From contig SZXW01000010.1 in NCBI GenBank assembly GCA_005862285.1, positions 857,138 through 921,137 of the forward strand: a DNA stretch of 64,000 nucleotides, in the 5' to 3' direction. This DNA is from Chlorobium sp. GTDB taxonomy: Bacteria; Bacteroidota; Chlorobiia; Chlorobiales; Chlorobiaceae. A model generated the notes under the pieces. It saw only the letters and a list, made by a program, of their open reading frames with translations. It did no database searches and had not been told where the DNA came from. Within the stretch, counting starts at the first letter, position 1, and each line of letters begins with the position of its first letter. The position numbers were made by a program, and so were the translations under genes. Below, piece after piece: positions 44,466 to 54,730 of the stretch.

Positions 44466-46956
44466 GGTTTGCAAGCGATTTCAGGTTTTCCAGGCTCTTA
44501 AGCACAAATGCCGAAGCAATTGCGCCGTCAAGCAGCGTTCTCAGCAATACAATCAATGCAATACAGCCCATGAACAGACTGGCAATCCAGGCTTGAGCGG
44601 AAAGAGCGAGACATGCCAGAACTGCGAAAAATAATGTGAACCCGAGTGCGATTTTCGAGAATGAAGGTGTCAAGCGGAATCGAAGGTACTGTTTTCCGGC
44701 ACCATGCTCTTCAACTGCCATCAGTAATTTGACTGAGCCGAGCAGGCCGCCTCTTACTTCAAAGTCCCATTCATCGTAGTCGTTGCCTCTGCTGCAGGGG
44801 ACATGATCTTTTTTAAGCAACTGTTCGAGTTTCTCGAGCCAGATGGAACTGTCGTTCCAGTGCTCGCTCCAGATTTTGATTGTTCTTCCTTTCGGTATTT
44901 TATAGCCAGCAAACGTATGGTAACGCCATGGCGTCAAACCGTGCTGCAGCCTGCCGACCAGACGGGCGAGAGGCTGGATGAAATGAAATGATGCGGTAAG
45001 GAGGAATTTTTTATGACGTTCCGGATCGATAAACGGTTTTTTCCTTAAAAAGGCCTTCCGGGTGCTTCTTATCGATTGTACGATACTTATGCCCAGAGCC
45101 ACTGCAAGCAGAGGAAGGGCAAGGAGCAGGGGAGCCCAGAACACTCCTGCAATGGAAAGCAGAGAGAGAAATCCCATGATAACGAACCACTCGGGCATCA
45201 GTGAAAGGGATGTCAGTGTGCCGAGTGCCGGTTCATAAATGGACTGGAAATAGGCGCTTCCCCATGTTCCCTGATACACACGCCATTTCTGTGAGAGCAG
45301 AGGAACAGTATGGCCTTTGCCGTAGAGGCGACCCGGCCAGCTCATATAGCCGGCTGCATTATATTTTTCAGGCCATTTTTCTTCGAGAAGCGCTTCGGCT
45401 TTTCCATATCCTTTCTGGTGTCTCCAGTACGTTTTAGCCGAATTTCTTCTGTGGTGCCAGACTATCGCTGCCGGATTGAAACCTATCTTCCATCCTTTTT
45501 CCATAAGGCGCCAGCACACATCCACATCATCGCCGGCAACCCGGTATTTCGGGTCGAACCCTCCGATTGCCAGAAGGGCGGATTTCCGGAAAGCCATGTT
45601 GCAGCCCGGAACATGCTCGGCTTCTGTATCGGAGAGCAGGACATGTACAGGTCCACCGGGAGCATGTGCTATGCATTCGGCTACAAAACCGTCGTCGAGC
45701 GGCGGCAGATTGGGGCCGCCGATACAGACATAATCGGAAGTCATGAATGCATGAGCAAGATAGGTAAGCCAGTTCGGGTCAGGATAGGCATCGTCGTCGG
45801 TATATACGATCAATTGGCTCTCGGCGGCATTGCACCCGGTATTTCTTGCATTGCTCAGGCCGCGGTTTTCCGTCGTTATGAGCCGGACATTGTACTCTTT
45901 TGCGATGTCGGGGGTTTTGTCGGTCGAGCCGTCATTGACCACGATAACCTCGAAATCGGGGTATTGAACTTTCCGGAGGGCTTCAAGGGTGTCTCTTATG
46001 GTCCTTGAACCATTGAAGGAACAGACGATGACCGATATTTTAGGCCATTGCATTGCTTTTGGGAAAGGGATTCCGGAAAAAGCCGCCTGAAGGGACTTCA
46101 ATGCTTTTTTTGGTTTTCTTTCCCGGGTTGTGACTCCGAAATCCCAGTCTTCGATATCATGGCCTCCCCTGTACCACTCGTCGGTCCAGGCGAAAATAAA
46201 CGATCCTGAACATCCTGCCGCAAATGCCGTTCTTACCTGCCAATCGAGAACATCCGCCTGTTTTTCTTCTCCGTTGCGCATACTGTCGAGCCCTATTTCC
46301 GCCATTACCAGAGGCAGGTCATCGGCGATATTCTGCAGACGAGCCAGATATGCACTCAGCTTTTCTTCCGACTCGAGATAGACATTGAAACAGATCAGAT
46401 CGAGAAAAGGGAGCTGCAGATATTCCGTTGTGGGAAAGTTGACATAGGTTACCAGTCCGTCAGGATCGACGGTTTTGACAATGGAATAGAGTTCAAAGAG
46501 AAATTTCTCCACTTTTTCCCTTCCATGCCAGCGGACGATGGAAGAGGGTATTTCGTTGCCGATAGCATAAAACAGTATCGCTGGGTGCCTTTCTATGGAT
46601 TCAACCGCCGCCTTTACTCTTTGTTTGATATCGCTGATGCGTTTCGGGTCGTCAAGAAAGGTGATATGCTGTTCCCAGGGAATTCCTGCCATGACTCGCA
46701 GGTTGTGCTGCAATGCAATATCGAGAAGCCAGCGGGGCGGAACCGTATAGACACGGACGGCATTGAATCCGCATGCTTCCATAAGAGCGAAATCCTGACG
46801 GACTTTCTCGGCTTCGGGAAATTGCATTCCGTTTTTGTCAGGCCGGAACGTTCCGTAGGTAACACCTTTGATCCAGAACTGGCTGTCTCCCACATAAATA
46901 AATTTTCCATGAACTCGCGGTCTCTCATTCCGGGATGAAACAGCTGGAGTGGACAT
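44458..46956 (-). CDS. Fusion of a TIM-barrel glycoside hydrolase and a GT2 glycosyltransferase
   Basis: 832 residues. Residues about 15-300 resemble a GH2/GH5-type barrel, with FYAIGNEIPSS (acid/base Glu) and LVMAEIGLDS (possible nucleophile Glu). Residues about 308-560 are a GT-A family-2 transferase: ISVIVCSFNGSRTIRDTLEA, VVNDGSTDKTPDIA, YTDDDAYPDPNW and GDDVDVCWRLME. Two hydrophobic helices at about 595-650 and another pair near 780-815 place it in the membrane. A hydrolase and a transferase in one chain suggests build-and-trim or transglycosylation of a polymer. It couples to the ABC exporter gene. Confidence 0.87.
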   Translation of the reverse strand: MSTPAVSSRNERPRVHGKFIYVGDSQFWIKGVTYGTFRPDKNGMQFPEAEKVRQDFALMEACGFNAVRVYTVPPRWLLDIALQHNLRVMAGIPWEQHITFLDDPKRISDIKQRVKAAVESIERHPAILFYAIGNEIPSSIVRWHGREKVEKFLFELYSIVKTVDPDGLVTYVNFPTTEYLQLPFLDLICFNVYLESEEKLSAYLARLQNIADDLPLVMAEIGLDSMRNGEEKQADVLDWQVRTAFAAGCSGSFIFAWTDEWYRGGHDIEDWDFGVTTRERKPKKALKSLQAAFSGIPFPKAMQWPKISVIVCSFNGSRTIRDTLEALRKVQYPDFEVIVVNDGSTDKTPDIAKEYNVRLITTENRGLSNARNTGCNAAESQLIVYTDDDAYPDPNWLTYLAHAFMTSDYVCIGGPNLPPLDDGFVAECIAHAPGGPVHVLLSDTEAEHVPGCNMAFRKSALLAIGGFDPKYRVAGDDVDVCWRLMEKGWKIGFNPAAIVWHHRRNSAKTYWRHQKGYGKAEALLEEKWPEKYNAAGYMSWPGRLYGKGHTVPLLSQKWRVYQGTWGSAYFQSIYEPALGTLTSLSLMPEWFVIMGFLSLLSIAGVFWAPLLLALPLLAVALGISIVQSIRSTRKAFLRKKPFIDPERHKKFLLTASFHFIQPLARLVGRLQHGLTPWRYHTFAGYKIPKGRTIKIWSEHWNDSSIWLEKLEQLLKKDHVPCSRGNDYDEWDFEVRGGLLGSVKLLMAVEEHGAGKQYLRFRLTPSFSKIALGFTLFFAVLACLALSAQAWIASLFMGCIALIVLLRTLLDGAIASAFVLKSLENLKSLANHA

Positions 46957-47014
46957 AAGGCGTTTTAAAAAAAGTATGGAATTTCGTTGTGCAATATTTC
47001 CCGGTCTGAAGATG

Positions 47015-48001
47015 TCAGATGCCGGTCTGAAGTTTATTGTGCCAGTTCCAGGCAGTACCTATTATGGTTTCAAGATCTGAGAACTCCGGTTTCCAGCCTA
47101 AAATATCGAAAGCTTTCGATGCATCCGCAACAAGAACCGGAGGATCACCGGCCCTTCGGGGAGTTTCCCTGTATGGAACGGATCTGCCGGTAATTTTTTC
47201 AGCCGTCGAGATAACTTCCCTCACAGAATAACCTTTCCCGGTCCCAAGATTCAGTTCCGTTGTCCCTCCATCGGAAAACAGCTTTTCCATGGCAATGACA
47301 TGTGCTTTTGCGAGGTCGGTGACATGAATATAATCCCGTACCGCAGTGCCGTCCGGTGTAGGATAATCAGTTCCATATATATCGATTGCCGGTCTCTTTC
47401 CTGAAGCCGCATCGAGCACGAGGGGGATCAGATGAGTTTCGGGTACATGGCACTCGCCGATTTCTCCCTCCGGATCAGCCCCGGCAGCATTGAAATACCT
47501 GAGTATGCATGCATGCATGTCATAAGCAGGTTCGTACCATTTGAGAATCCGCTCGATCATCATTTTCGATTCTCCATACGGATTTATCGGCTTCTGTTCA
47601 TGATCTTCCGTTATCGGGACCTGATTCGGGATGCCGTAGGTTGCGCACGTGGAAGAAAAGACGATACACCTGATATCTGCTTCAAGCATACAGTTCAGGA
47701 GATTCAGGGTGTTCGATACGTTATTGGTGAAATATTTCGCCGGGTCCGTAACGGACTCTCCCACATAGGCATAAGCGGCAAAATGCATGACTGCACCGAT
47801 GCCATAATGCTCAAGTGTCTCCTGAAGCAACAGCCTGTCTGACAAATCTCCTTCAACAAATGGCCCCCAGCGGACAGCCCAGCGGTTCCCATAGACCATG
47901 TTATCAAACGCAACAGGTGTATATCCTGCACACGCAAGGGCCTTACAGGCATGGCTGCCGATATATCCAGCTCCGCCCGTAACCAGTATCGTATTGTTCA
48001 T
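47015..48001 (-). CDS. galE: UDP-glucose 4-epimerase
   Basis: 328 residues. VTGGAGYIGSHACKAL for NAD, FSSTCATYG and YGESKMMIE (YxxxK), then ILRYFNAAGADPEGEIGE and GTDYPTPDGTAVRDYIHVTDLA, all typical of GalE. It interconverts UDP-glucose and UDP-galactose. It feeds the polysaccharide genes downstream on the same strand, 58 bp before the GH-GT2 fusion. Confidence 0.94.
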   Translation of the reverse strand: MNNTILVTGGAGYIGSHACKALACAGYTPVAFDNMVYGNRWAVRWGPFVEGDLSDRLLLQETLEHYGIGAVMHFAAYAYVGESVTDPAKYFTNNVSNTLNLLNCMLEADIRCIVFSSTCATYGIPNQVPITEDHEQKPINPYGESKMMIERILKWYEPAYDMHACILRYFNAAGADPEGEIGECHVPETHLIPLVLDAASGKRPAIDIYGTDYPTPDGTAVRDYIHVTDLAKAHVIAMEKLFSDGGTTELNLGTGKGYSVREVISTAEKITGRSVPYRETPRRAGDPPVLVADASKAFDILGWKPEFSDLETIIGTAWNWHNKLQTGI

Positions 48002-48110
48002 AGATAAATTTCAAAAAAGAGGCGAGGAGTAAAGAAAGATCAATAAACAGAAAAGGAATGAAGTTCAGACCTTGGCCCGGATAAAATTTTTGAAAAATAT
48101 ATATCTTCAA

Positions 48111-49091
48111 CTATTCATAGGTATAGTATTCCTCTTCTCCTTTCTGCAGGACCTGATCGAAATATTCAACCGTTTTTATCAAGCCTTCATGCAGGGTTAC
48201 TTTTGGTTCCCAGCCAAGGAGTTTTTTCGCACGCTCAATGTCAGGCTGACGCTGTTTCGGGTCATCGGAAGGAAGATGCTCGAATTTCAGGATGGACCTT
48301 GAATTGACAAGATCAATGATTTCCTCTGCAAGTTCGAGTATGGTGAACTCATTTGGATTGCCCAGATTGATTGGCCCGGTAACCGTGTCGTCTGCGGCCA
48401 TGAACCTTGTGAACGCTTCGATAAGGTCATCGACATAACAGAAAGATCGTGTTTGACAACCATCTCCATATATCGTGATCGGTTTGTTCTGCAGGGCCTG
48501 AAGGATAAAATTTGAAACTACCCGGCCGTCATGAGGCTGCATTCTTGGACCATAGGTATTGAAAATACGCCCAACCCTTATAGGTACGTTGTGAAGCCGG
48601 TTGTATTCGAAGAAAAGTGTTTCGGCACATCGTTTTCCTTCGTCATAACATGCCCTGATACCGATAGGATTGACATGCCCCCAGTATTCTTCATGCTGCG
48701 GGTGAACAAGGGGATCGCCGTAAACTTCGCTTGTGGATGCATGGAAAACCTTCGCTCTGACCCTTTTTGCCATGCCAAGAACGTTTATCGATCCAAGTAC
48801 ACTGGTTTTTATGGTATGAACAGGGTCGTACTGATAATGGACTGGAGATGCAGGACATGCAAGGTTGTATATTTCATCAACCTGGAAAAAAACCGGGTTT
48901 GTTATATCATGATGAATAATTTCAAAAGAAGGGTCGTTTCGCAAATGAAAAACGTTCGCTTTTGACCCGGTATAAAAATTATCAAGACAAATTACTTCAT
49001 TATTTTCCTGTAACAGACGCTCGCAAAGATGGGATCCTAAAAAACCGGCGCCACCGGTCACAAGGACACGCTTGAAAGGAGTTAACGACAT
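48111..49091 (-). CDS. UDP-glucuronate decarboxylase (UDP-xylose synthase type)
   Basis: 326 residues. [63 protein letters not shown] (YxxxK) and [21 protein letters not shown] are the signature of UXS-type decarboxylases, which make UDP-xylose from UDP-glucuronate. It is the first gene of the nine-gene minus-strand polysaccharide run. The spacer upstream is AT-rich and holds the likely promoter. Confidence 0.92.
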   Translation of the reverse strand: MSLTPFKRVLVTGGAGFLGSHLCERLLQENNEVICLDNFYTGSKANVFHLRNDPSFEIIHHDITNPVFFQVDEIYNLACPASPVHYQYDPVHTIKTSVLGSINVLGMAKRVRAKVFHASTSEVYGDPLVHPQHEEYWGHVNPIGIRACYDEGKRCAETLFFEYNRLHNVPIRVGRIFNTYGPRMQPHDGRVVSNFILQALQNKPITIYGDGCQTRSFCYVDDLIEAFTRFMAADDTVTGPINLGNPNEFTILELAEEIIDLVNSRSILKFEHLPSDDPKQRQPDIERAKKLLGWEPKVTLHEGLIKTVEYFDQVLQKGEEEYYTYE

Positions 49092-49330
49092 ATGAACTTA
49101 TAAATTGAATAATTTGTCTTTTATCGATATAAATATACCACTTTAATACAGTATTGTTAAAAAATAGTTACAGAATATACTTTTTATTGCATTAATAAAT
49201 TATTTCATGATTACATGTTGAACTATTGCGATCTTTTTCATCATAAACTGATATATAGTACGTGCAATTTACATATATGTTTATAACATGAAATGACAGG
49301 ATAAGTGCATGTAAACAAAAAGAATAATAA

Positions 49331-50734
49331 TTATCCTTTAATGACCGCAAGCGGTTTCAGACGGGCGATTTTTTTTGCAATACCGCTTTCTCCTATAACC
49401 TGCACAACATCATCTACATTTTTATAGGCAGAAGGAGCTTCTTCTGAAATTCCTTCTCTTGAGCCGGCATTGACGACAATCCCTTTGGCTGAAAGCTCTT
49501 CAAGCAGAACAGCAATATTTGTGTTTTTACGGGCCTGTGTGCGTGACATGGTTCTCCCGGCACCGTGGCAACTCGATCCGAAGCTGATATTCATGGCATC
49601 CTGAAGGCCTGAAAGAAGGTATGAACCGGTTCCCATACTGCCTGGAATCAGTACTGGCTGGCCGGGAAATGCCCTTGTGGCCCCTTTGCGGTGCACGATG
49701 AGTTTTCTGTGCATCCCGTCCACTTCATACGTTTCGAGTTTCGCAATGTTGTGGGCCACATCATAGACAAGCGACAGTGTTTCACTGTTTCCGAAGATTT
49801 CTTTCCAGGCTTCCCTGATCTCCCATGTAACAACCTGTCTGTTCGCCCATGCAAAATTAGCAGCGGCCGACATCGCTTTAAGGTATTCCCGGCCTTCAGA
49901 AGAGTTGAATGGAACACAGGCGAGCTCACGGTCCGGAAGCGATATGCCGTAACGGACCATTGCCTTGTTCATATTCCTGATGGCGTCGGTTGCAACCTGG
50001 TGGCCCAGGCCCCTTGATCCAGTGTGGACCATCACGCATACCTGATGTTTTTGCAGACCGAGCCTCTCTGCTTCCCGGTCGTCATAGATGGCCGAGATAT
50101 ATTCAACTTCAACAAAATGATTGCCGGCGCCGAGGGTGCCAAGCTGGTCATGACCGCGAGCTTTTGCCTGGACAGAAACGCATGAAGCATCGGCACTTTC
50201 AAGCTGTCCTCCGGATTCTGTTTTTTCAAGGTCTTCCTGTTCCCCATAACCGAGGGCAACCATCCGTTTCGCACCGTCATTGAGGACTTCATCGAGGGCT
50301 TTTGCTTTCATGTCGAACGAGCCACCTTTTCCTACTCCCGAAGGTACTTTCGAGAAAATGGTTTTTCCGATTGCAGACAGGTGTTTTACGACATCGTCTT
50401 TTGTGAGCGACGAGCGGAGGAGCCTGACACCGCAGTTGATATCGTAACCTATCCCTCCCGGAGAGATAATTCCGGTATCAAGGTCGAAAGCAGCCACACC
50501 TCCAACAGGAAATCCATACCCCTCGTGGACATCGGGCATCGCAAGCGCGTATCTGACAATTCCCGGAAGGGTTGATACATTGACGAGCTGTTCGAGGGAC
50601 CTGTCCTGCAGGATTTGATCGAGCATTTTTTCCGATGCATAAACCCTTGCGGGAACAAGCATGTCATGCCGCCAGGTCTGCGGGATTTCCCAGAGAAACG
50701 GGGATAACTGTTTCAATGCGTTTCGAGGAATCAT
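49331..50734 (-). CDS. rtcB: RtcB-type RNA ligase
   Basis: 467 residues. Motifs DVHEGYGFPVGGVAAFD, SPGGIGYDINCGVRLLR, TLGAGNHFVEVEY, MVHTGSRGLGHQV and SFGSSCHGAGRTMSRTQAR, which includes the guanylylated histidine. RtcB joins 2',3'-cyclic-phosphate and 5'-OH RNA ends with GTP and Mn. It sits 9 bp after the archease gene, its known activator, so the pair is an RNA repair operon. No rtcA or rtcR is present. Confidence 0.95.
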   Translation of the reverse strand: MIPRNALKQLSPFLWEIPQTWRHDMLVPARVYASEKMLDQILQDRSLEQLVNVSTLPGIVRYALAMPDVHEGYGFPVGGVAAFDLDTGIISPGGIGYDINCGVRLLRSSLTKDDVVKHLSAIGKTIFSKVPSGVGKGGSFDMKAKALDEVLNDGAKRMVALGYGEQEDLEKTESGGQLESADASCVSVQAKARGHDQLGTLGAGNHFVEVEYISAIYDDREAERLGLQKHQVCVMVHTGSRGLGHQVATDAIRNMNKAMVRYGISLPDRELACVPFNSSEGREYLKAMSAAANFAWANRQVVTWEIREAWKEIFGNSETLSLVYDVAHNIAKLETYEVDGMHRKLIVHRKGATRAFPGQPVLIPGSMGTGSYLLSGLQDAMNISFGSSCHGAGRTMSRTQARKNTNIAVLLEELSAKGIVVNAGSREGISEEAPSAYKNVDDVVQVIGESGIAKKIARLKPLAVIKG

Positions 50735-50743
50735 GTCCGTGCT

Positions 50744-51151
50744 CTATAAATCAAAAACAATGGTTGTTTCCCATTTTCCGCCTGTGTTCATTTTTACATC
50801 GGCTTCATGGTAAGTTGCAGCCTTGATATCTCTGCGGAGCGAATAATAGGGGATTCCAGAGAGAACTGCGGAAATTTCGTTTCCTGTGAGTTTTTCAAGA
50901 GTGTTATCGAGGTAAGCCGTTTTTTCTGTAAGCGTCAGCAGAAGGGCCTCATTAAGAAAGTCTATCAGAAGCGATGTCGGATCATCAGCCTGAAGAGACA
51001 TGCGACATGTTTTTTTATCACATCGCTCAATCAGTTCCGGACCAAGGAGTTCCGTCATTGCATGCAAGGCATCGGAAAAAAGTTCTTCAAGGGTTGATGC
51101 GGAAATGCGAACCCTTATATCAGAAGTATGTTCGTGCCACTCGTAGGCCAT
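50744..51151 (-). CDS. Archease
   Basis: 135 residues. Archease fold with YEWHEHTSDIRVRISASTLEELF and LLTLTEKTAYLDNTLE; ends in VFDL, the usual metal-binding tail. Archease speeds RtcB guanylylation and widens its nucleotide use. First gene of the two-gene operon with rtcB. Confidence 0.93.
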   Translation of the reverse strand: MAYEWHEHTSDIRVRISASTLEELFSDALHAMTELLGPELIERCDKKTCRMSLQADDPTSLLIDFLNEALLLTLTEKTAYLDNTLEKLTGNEISAVLSGIPYYSLRRDIKAATYHEADVKMNTGGKWETTIVFDL

Positions 51152-51355
51152 AGCTCAAATATGGCGAATGCCATAATCCCGCGTTTTCGATGATAATGGC
51201 GGCAATTCTTGAAATCATTGTTTCTTTTGTTTTATTAACAAATATACAACGGGACAACGTTGCCTGTATTTTTTCTTTTTGTCGGGACCGTCATTGTCGA
51301 TTGTTGTTTCTTTCCTCGGGTATGGTTATTCATAAAAAAACAGTAACCGTTACTT

Positions 51356-51841
51356 ATGCTTTTTTCTACAAAAAAGACTGCGATAGGCAGAATCTCTATC
51401 GGGGAAATTGACGGATCGCTTTCCAATCTTTTTTTTGAAAATGACAGGATTCCGGAAACAGCTGTTCCCGGTGAAACCGATCTGCTCTGCAAGGCATTCA
51501 CGGAACTTGATGCGTATCTTGCGGGAAAGCTGAAAAGCTTTTCTGTTCCGCTTTCTCCCTGCGGGACACCGTTCATGCTCAGTGTTTGGAGGGAGATTTC
51601 GGTCATTCCTTATGGTTCAACCACGACATATCGGGACATTGCCATTGCATGTGGACATGAACGGGCAGTGAGGGCTGTCGGGACAGCATGCCGGAAAAAT
51701 CCGCTTCCGGTTTTCGTTCCGTGTCACCGGGTTGTCGGAAGTGACGGTCATTTAACCGGATACAGGGGAGGTCTTTTTTTAAAGAACATTTTGCTTGATC
51801 TGGAGAACAGGTATAAAAGGAGAAATTCAGATTCAGCTTGA
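51356..51841 (+). CDS. ogt: Methylated-DNA-protein-cysteine methyltransferase
   Basis: 161 residues. VWREISVIPYGSTTTYRDIA, AVRAVGTACRKNPLPVFVPCHRVV with the acceptor cysteine in PCHRV, and GYRGGLFLKNILLDLE. It removes alkyl groups from O6-alkylguanine in a suicide reaction. It has the short one-domain Ogt layout with an N-terminal lobe and no Ada DNA-binding part. Confidence 0.94.
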   Translation: MLFSTKKTAIGRISIGEIDGSLSNLFFENDRIPETAVPGETDLLCKAFTELDAYLAGKLKSFSVPLSPCGTPFMLSVWREISVIPYGSTTTYRDIAIACGHERAVRAVGTACRKNPLPVFVPCHRVVGSDGHLTGYRGGLFLKNILLDLENRYKRRNSDSA

Positions 51842-51977
51842 AAAAAATTATCACATAATGATTGTTAATACGTAAATTAACTGGGTGTTTCACCTGCGCA
51901 GCCGTGCGGTAAATATTGTTAATCATACCACGTATCGGCTGATCGATCTTATTTGTCAATCTCTTAAACCACCCCCC

Positions 51978-54569
51978 ATGGTGAAACGGGATATCATAGA
52001 GAAAGATCTGAATTCCCGGATCAAGAAAGTTCAGGAGCATATGGAGCGGTTTGTAGAACATGCCGAACCAAACCTCATGCTTGGCGCTCTCATGGGTGGT
52101 TTAGGTTTTCCTTTGTATTATTTCGTTCTTCATGACCTTTATCCGCAACCCTATGAGAACCTTCAGCTTCGGCTGCTGAACTCGCTTGTCTGTTTTTCAT
52201 GGTGGACTTACAGGTTCCTGCCGGACTGGTTAAAGCGTTTTTTCCCGCTCTATTTCATTCTCAGTATCCTTTATGTGATCCCGTATTATTTCAGTTTCAT
52301 GCTCCTGAAAAACGAATGTTCGACAATCTGGGTGATGTCGACTCTCGGAGGATTGCTGCTCATGACGCTGCTTGTTTACGACTGGAAATATATCTGCGGA
52401 ATGATTGTCAGCGGTTACGGGCTTGCATGGCTGACTGTTTTTCTTCTTGACGGCAAGGTCTCCTATACCTATTTCCAGCCGGTATTTATTTCTGCTTATA
52501 TGTTTTCCATCATGGGCAGCATTATTGCAACTCACAAAAGGCAGACAATCAACCGTATACGTATGATTTTCATGCGCAGCCTCAGCGGCACGATCGCTCA
52601 TGAAATGCGCAATCCGCTCAATGCCATAGTCAATGCTATCGAAGCCATCCAGTCAATCCTTCCTGAAAGGCCAAAGGCGTCGAGCAGGGAAGAGATCTTC
52701 ATGATCAGCAGGGACAGCCTCGATGCCGTAAATGATGTTATCGACGAAGCTTCGGATATTGTCAGAAGAGGAAATAAAATCATCGATTCAATTCTTACCG
52801 CCATGCAGGGCGGCGAAGTCGATATGAAAAGCTTCAGACGTCGTTCGGCTGTTTCAACGATCCATTCGGCAATCGATACATTCGCATACAGCGCACCTGA
52901 AGAAAAAAAACTCATCAACCTCGATACACGGGGCGATTTCGACTTTTTTGGAGACAGGGATATGCTGGTCTATGTCCTTTTCAATCTGATCAAGAACGCG
53001 CTTTACTATAAAAACAAACCAAGCTTCAGTATTTCCATAAACACCGAAGTTCAACCGACAGGCAACTTTATCAGGGTCAGGGATACCGGACCCGGGGTTC
53101 CTGTCGGTAAAAGGGAGCTCATATTCGAAAGTTTCTATACTTCGGGCAAACCGGGAGGAAACGGTCTTGGTCTTTCGTTCTGCCGCAGGGTCATCAATTC
53201 GTTCGGAGGTTATATTGTCTGCCATTCAAAAGAGCAGGAGTGGACTGAATTCGAGATTATGCTTCCGCTGTATGACTCCGATAAAGTTCATCAGCTGAAA
53301 AAAGAAATATTGAAGAAAAAACAGGTTCTTGTCGTCAGCAGGGAAGCATCCCGACGACAGCAGACTGTCAATGTTTTCATGGACTGGTATTGCAGACCGG
53401 AAGAGGCCGCTACCAGCGATGTCATGATGAAAATGGTTTCCCTCAAACCATATGACCTGATCCTTATCGATCTCGATATGCAGGGTTTCAATGGTCTGGA
53501 TTCAGCTGACATGCTTCGCTCAGGGAACTATCTTCCCCCCAATCTTTGTCAGCATTACAGAGAAGTGCCGATAATCGGCCTGCACAGCCAGCTTGTTTCA
53601 TCAAATCCTGACGCGCGGCAGATATCCTCTCTGAATGGCATTTACAATCAGCCTTTGGGTAACAAGGATATTGAAAAAATAGTAGAACAGTACTTTTTTA
53701 CCGAAGCACAAAGCCGGAGCTCAATCCTTCCGGTGACGCTTACAGGCGTAAGGATTCTCATAGCGGATGACAACGCGACAAACAGAAAATTCATGCGCGT
53801 TGTGCTCGAACATAGCGGGTGTACGGTTCTGGAAGCCGAGCATGGCCTTGAAGCTATCGATAAACTTGAACAGTTCGACATCGATATTGTTCTCATCGAT
53901 ATTGAAATGCCAGTCATGGGTGGAATCGATGCGGTCAGGCTGATAAGAGGCGGTACGGTTTTTCACCGTTTCAGGAAATTCAGGGAGCTTCCCATTATCG
54001 CTCTGACCGGTCATACCGATAAAGACAGTGTCGAAGGAATCATGCGTTCGGGCGTAAACGCCCATCTCAGCAAGCCGGTTGCAAAAAAGGATCTGATTGC
54101 AACATTGTCATTCTGGTTGAACCGAAATAACCGGTTAACAGAGGAAGCGAAAGGCAGCAAACAAGTCAGCCCTGCCGGGAAAAATAGTGAGCAGCTTCTG
54201 CTCGACAATGAAACCCTTGAAATGCTCAAGGAAACATTGGGTACCGATACGCTCAGCGACCTGCTGGAAGTTTTTAAAAAGGATACAGCGAAACTCTTCG
54301 AGAAGCTTTCCCGGTCCGGAGAGCTTAATGAAATCGATGATGTCGCGCACCTTGCCCATACGCTGAAAGGGTCAGCCGGGACTGTCGGAGCCATGGCATT
54401 GAGCATGCGTGCCGACTCGTTATACGAGCGAGTGAAAAACGGCAATATTTCCGGAATGATCGATGATATCAGGGAGCTTCAGAAACTGTTTATGAGTACG
54501 GTTGACATGATTGAAACATGCAAAGTCAAACTGTTTCAGGAAACCCTGCTGCAAAAACCGATGAACTGA
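51978..54569 (+). CDS. Second CqsS-like hybrid sensor kinase
   Basis: 863 residues from the ATG at 51978; a GTG at 51885 in the same frame would add 31 (numbers below use that longer frame). HAEPNLMLGALMGGLGFPLYYFVLHDLYPQPYENLQLRLL (60-98) closely recalls the CqsS receptor start, with further helices to about 215. HisKA has GTIAHEMRNPLNA (His239), HATPase N367/N371 and GGNGLGL. The first receiver (480-600) has lost its acidic pair (VVSREASR) but keeps Asp529. The second (622-740) is complete with Asp672; the HPt ends the chain (His825, HTLKGSAG). It has no adjacent synthase gene. Paralogue of 17457-19961. Confidence 0.9.
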   Translation: MVKRDIIEKDLNSRIKKVQEHMERFVEHAEPNLMLGALMGGLGFPLYYFVLHDLYPQPYENLQLRLLNSLVCFSWWTYRFLPDWLKRFFPLYFILSILYVIPYYFSFMLLKNECSTIWVMSTLGGLLLMTLLVYDWKYICGMIVSGYGLAWLTVFLLDGKVSYTYFQPVFISAYMFSIMGSIIATHKRQTINRIRMIFMRSLSGTIAHEMRNPLNAIVNAIEAIQSILPERPKASSREEIFMISRDSLDAVNDVIDEASDIVRRGNKIIDSILTAMQGGEVDMKSFRRRSAVSTIHSAIDTFAYSAPEEKKLINLDTRGDFDFFGDRDMLVYVLFNLIKNALYYKNKPSFSISINTEVQPTGNFIRVRDTGPGVPVGKRELIFESFYTSGKPGGNGLGLSFCRRVINSFGGYIVCHSKEQEWTEFEIMLPLYDSDKVHQLKKEILKKKQVLVVSREASRRQQTVNVFMDWYCRPEEAATSDVMMKMVSLKPYDLILIDLDMQGFNGLDSADMLRSGNYLPPNLCQHYREVPIIGLHSQLVSSNPDARQISSLNGIYNQPLGNKDIEKIVEQYFFTEAQSRSSILPVTLTGVRILIADDNATNRKFMRVVLEHSGCTVLEAEHGLEAIDKLEQFDIDIVLIDIEMPVMGGIDAVRLIRGGTVFHRFRKFRELPIIALTGHTDKDSVEGIMRSGVNAHLSKPVAKKDLIATLSFWLNRNNRLTEEAKGSKQVSPAGKNSEQLLLDNETLEMLKETLGTDTLSDLLEVFKKDTAKLFEKLSRSGELNEIDDVAHLAHTLKGSAGTVGAMALSMRADSLYERVKNGNISGMIDDIRELQKLFMSTVDMIETCKVKLFQETLLQKPMN

Positions 54570-54730
54570 CAAACAGCAGGTTTGCATTTTTTTACATGAA
54601 GATTCCCGGCCAGCCTAAAACAAAGATCGCCTTCAATTTCAACTTCAGCCGCGAAACGCTCTATCAGTATCCGTGGGCAGACGGTTTCCATTAACTTACT
54701 TCTTTCAGGATAGATGCACACCTTTTTCAT
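54536..54730 (-). CDS. Possible 64-residue small protein
   Basis: A frame starting MKKVCIYPERSKLMETVCPR with beta-like centre EVEIEGDLCFRLAGN and five cysteines. GGAG lies 7 nt before the ATG. It overlaps the 3' end of the kinase gene by 34 bp in antisense. No family recognised. Confidence 0.35.
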   Translation of the reverse strand: MKKVCIYPERSKLMETVCPRILIERFAAEVEIEGDLCFRLAGNLHVKKCKPAVCQFIGFCSRVS

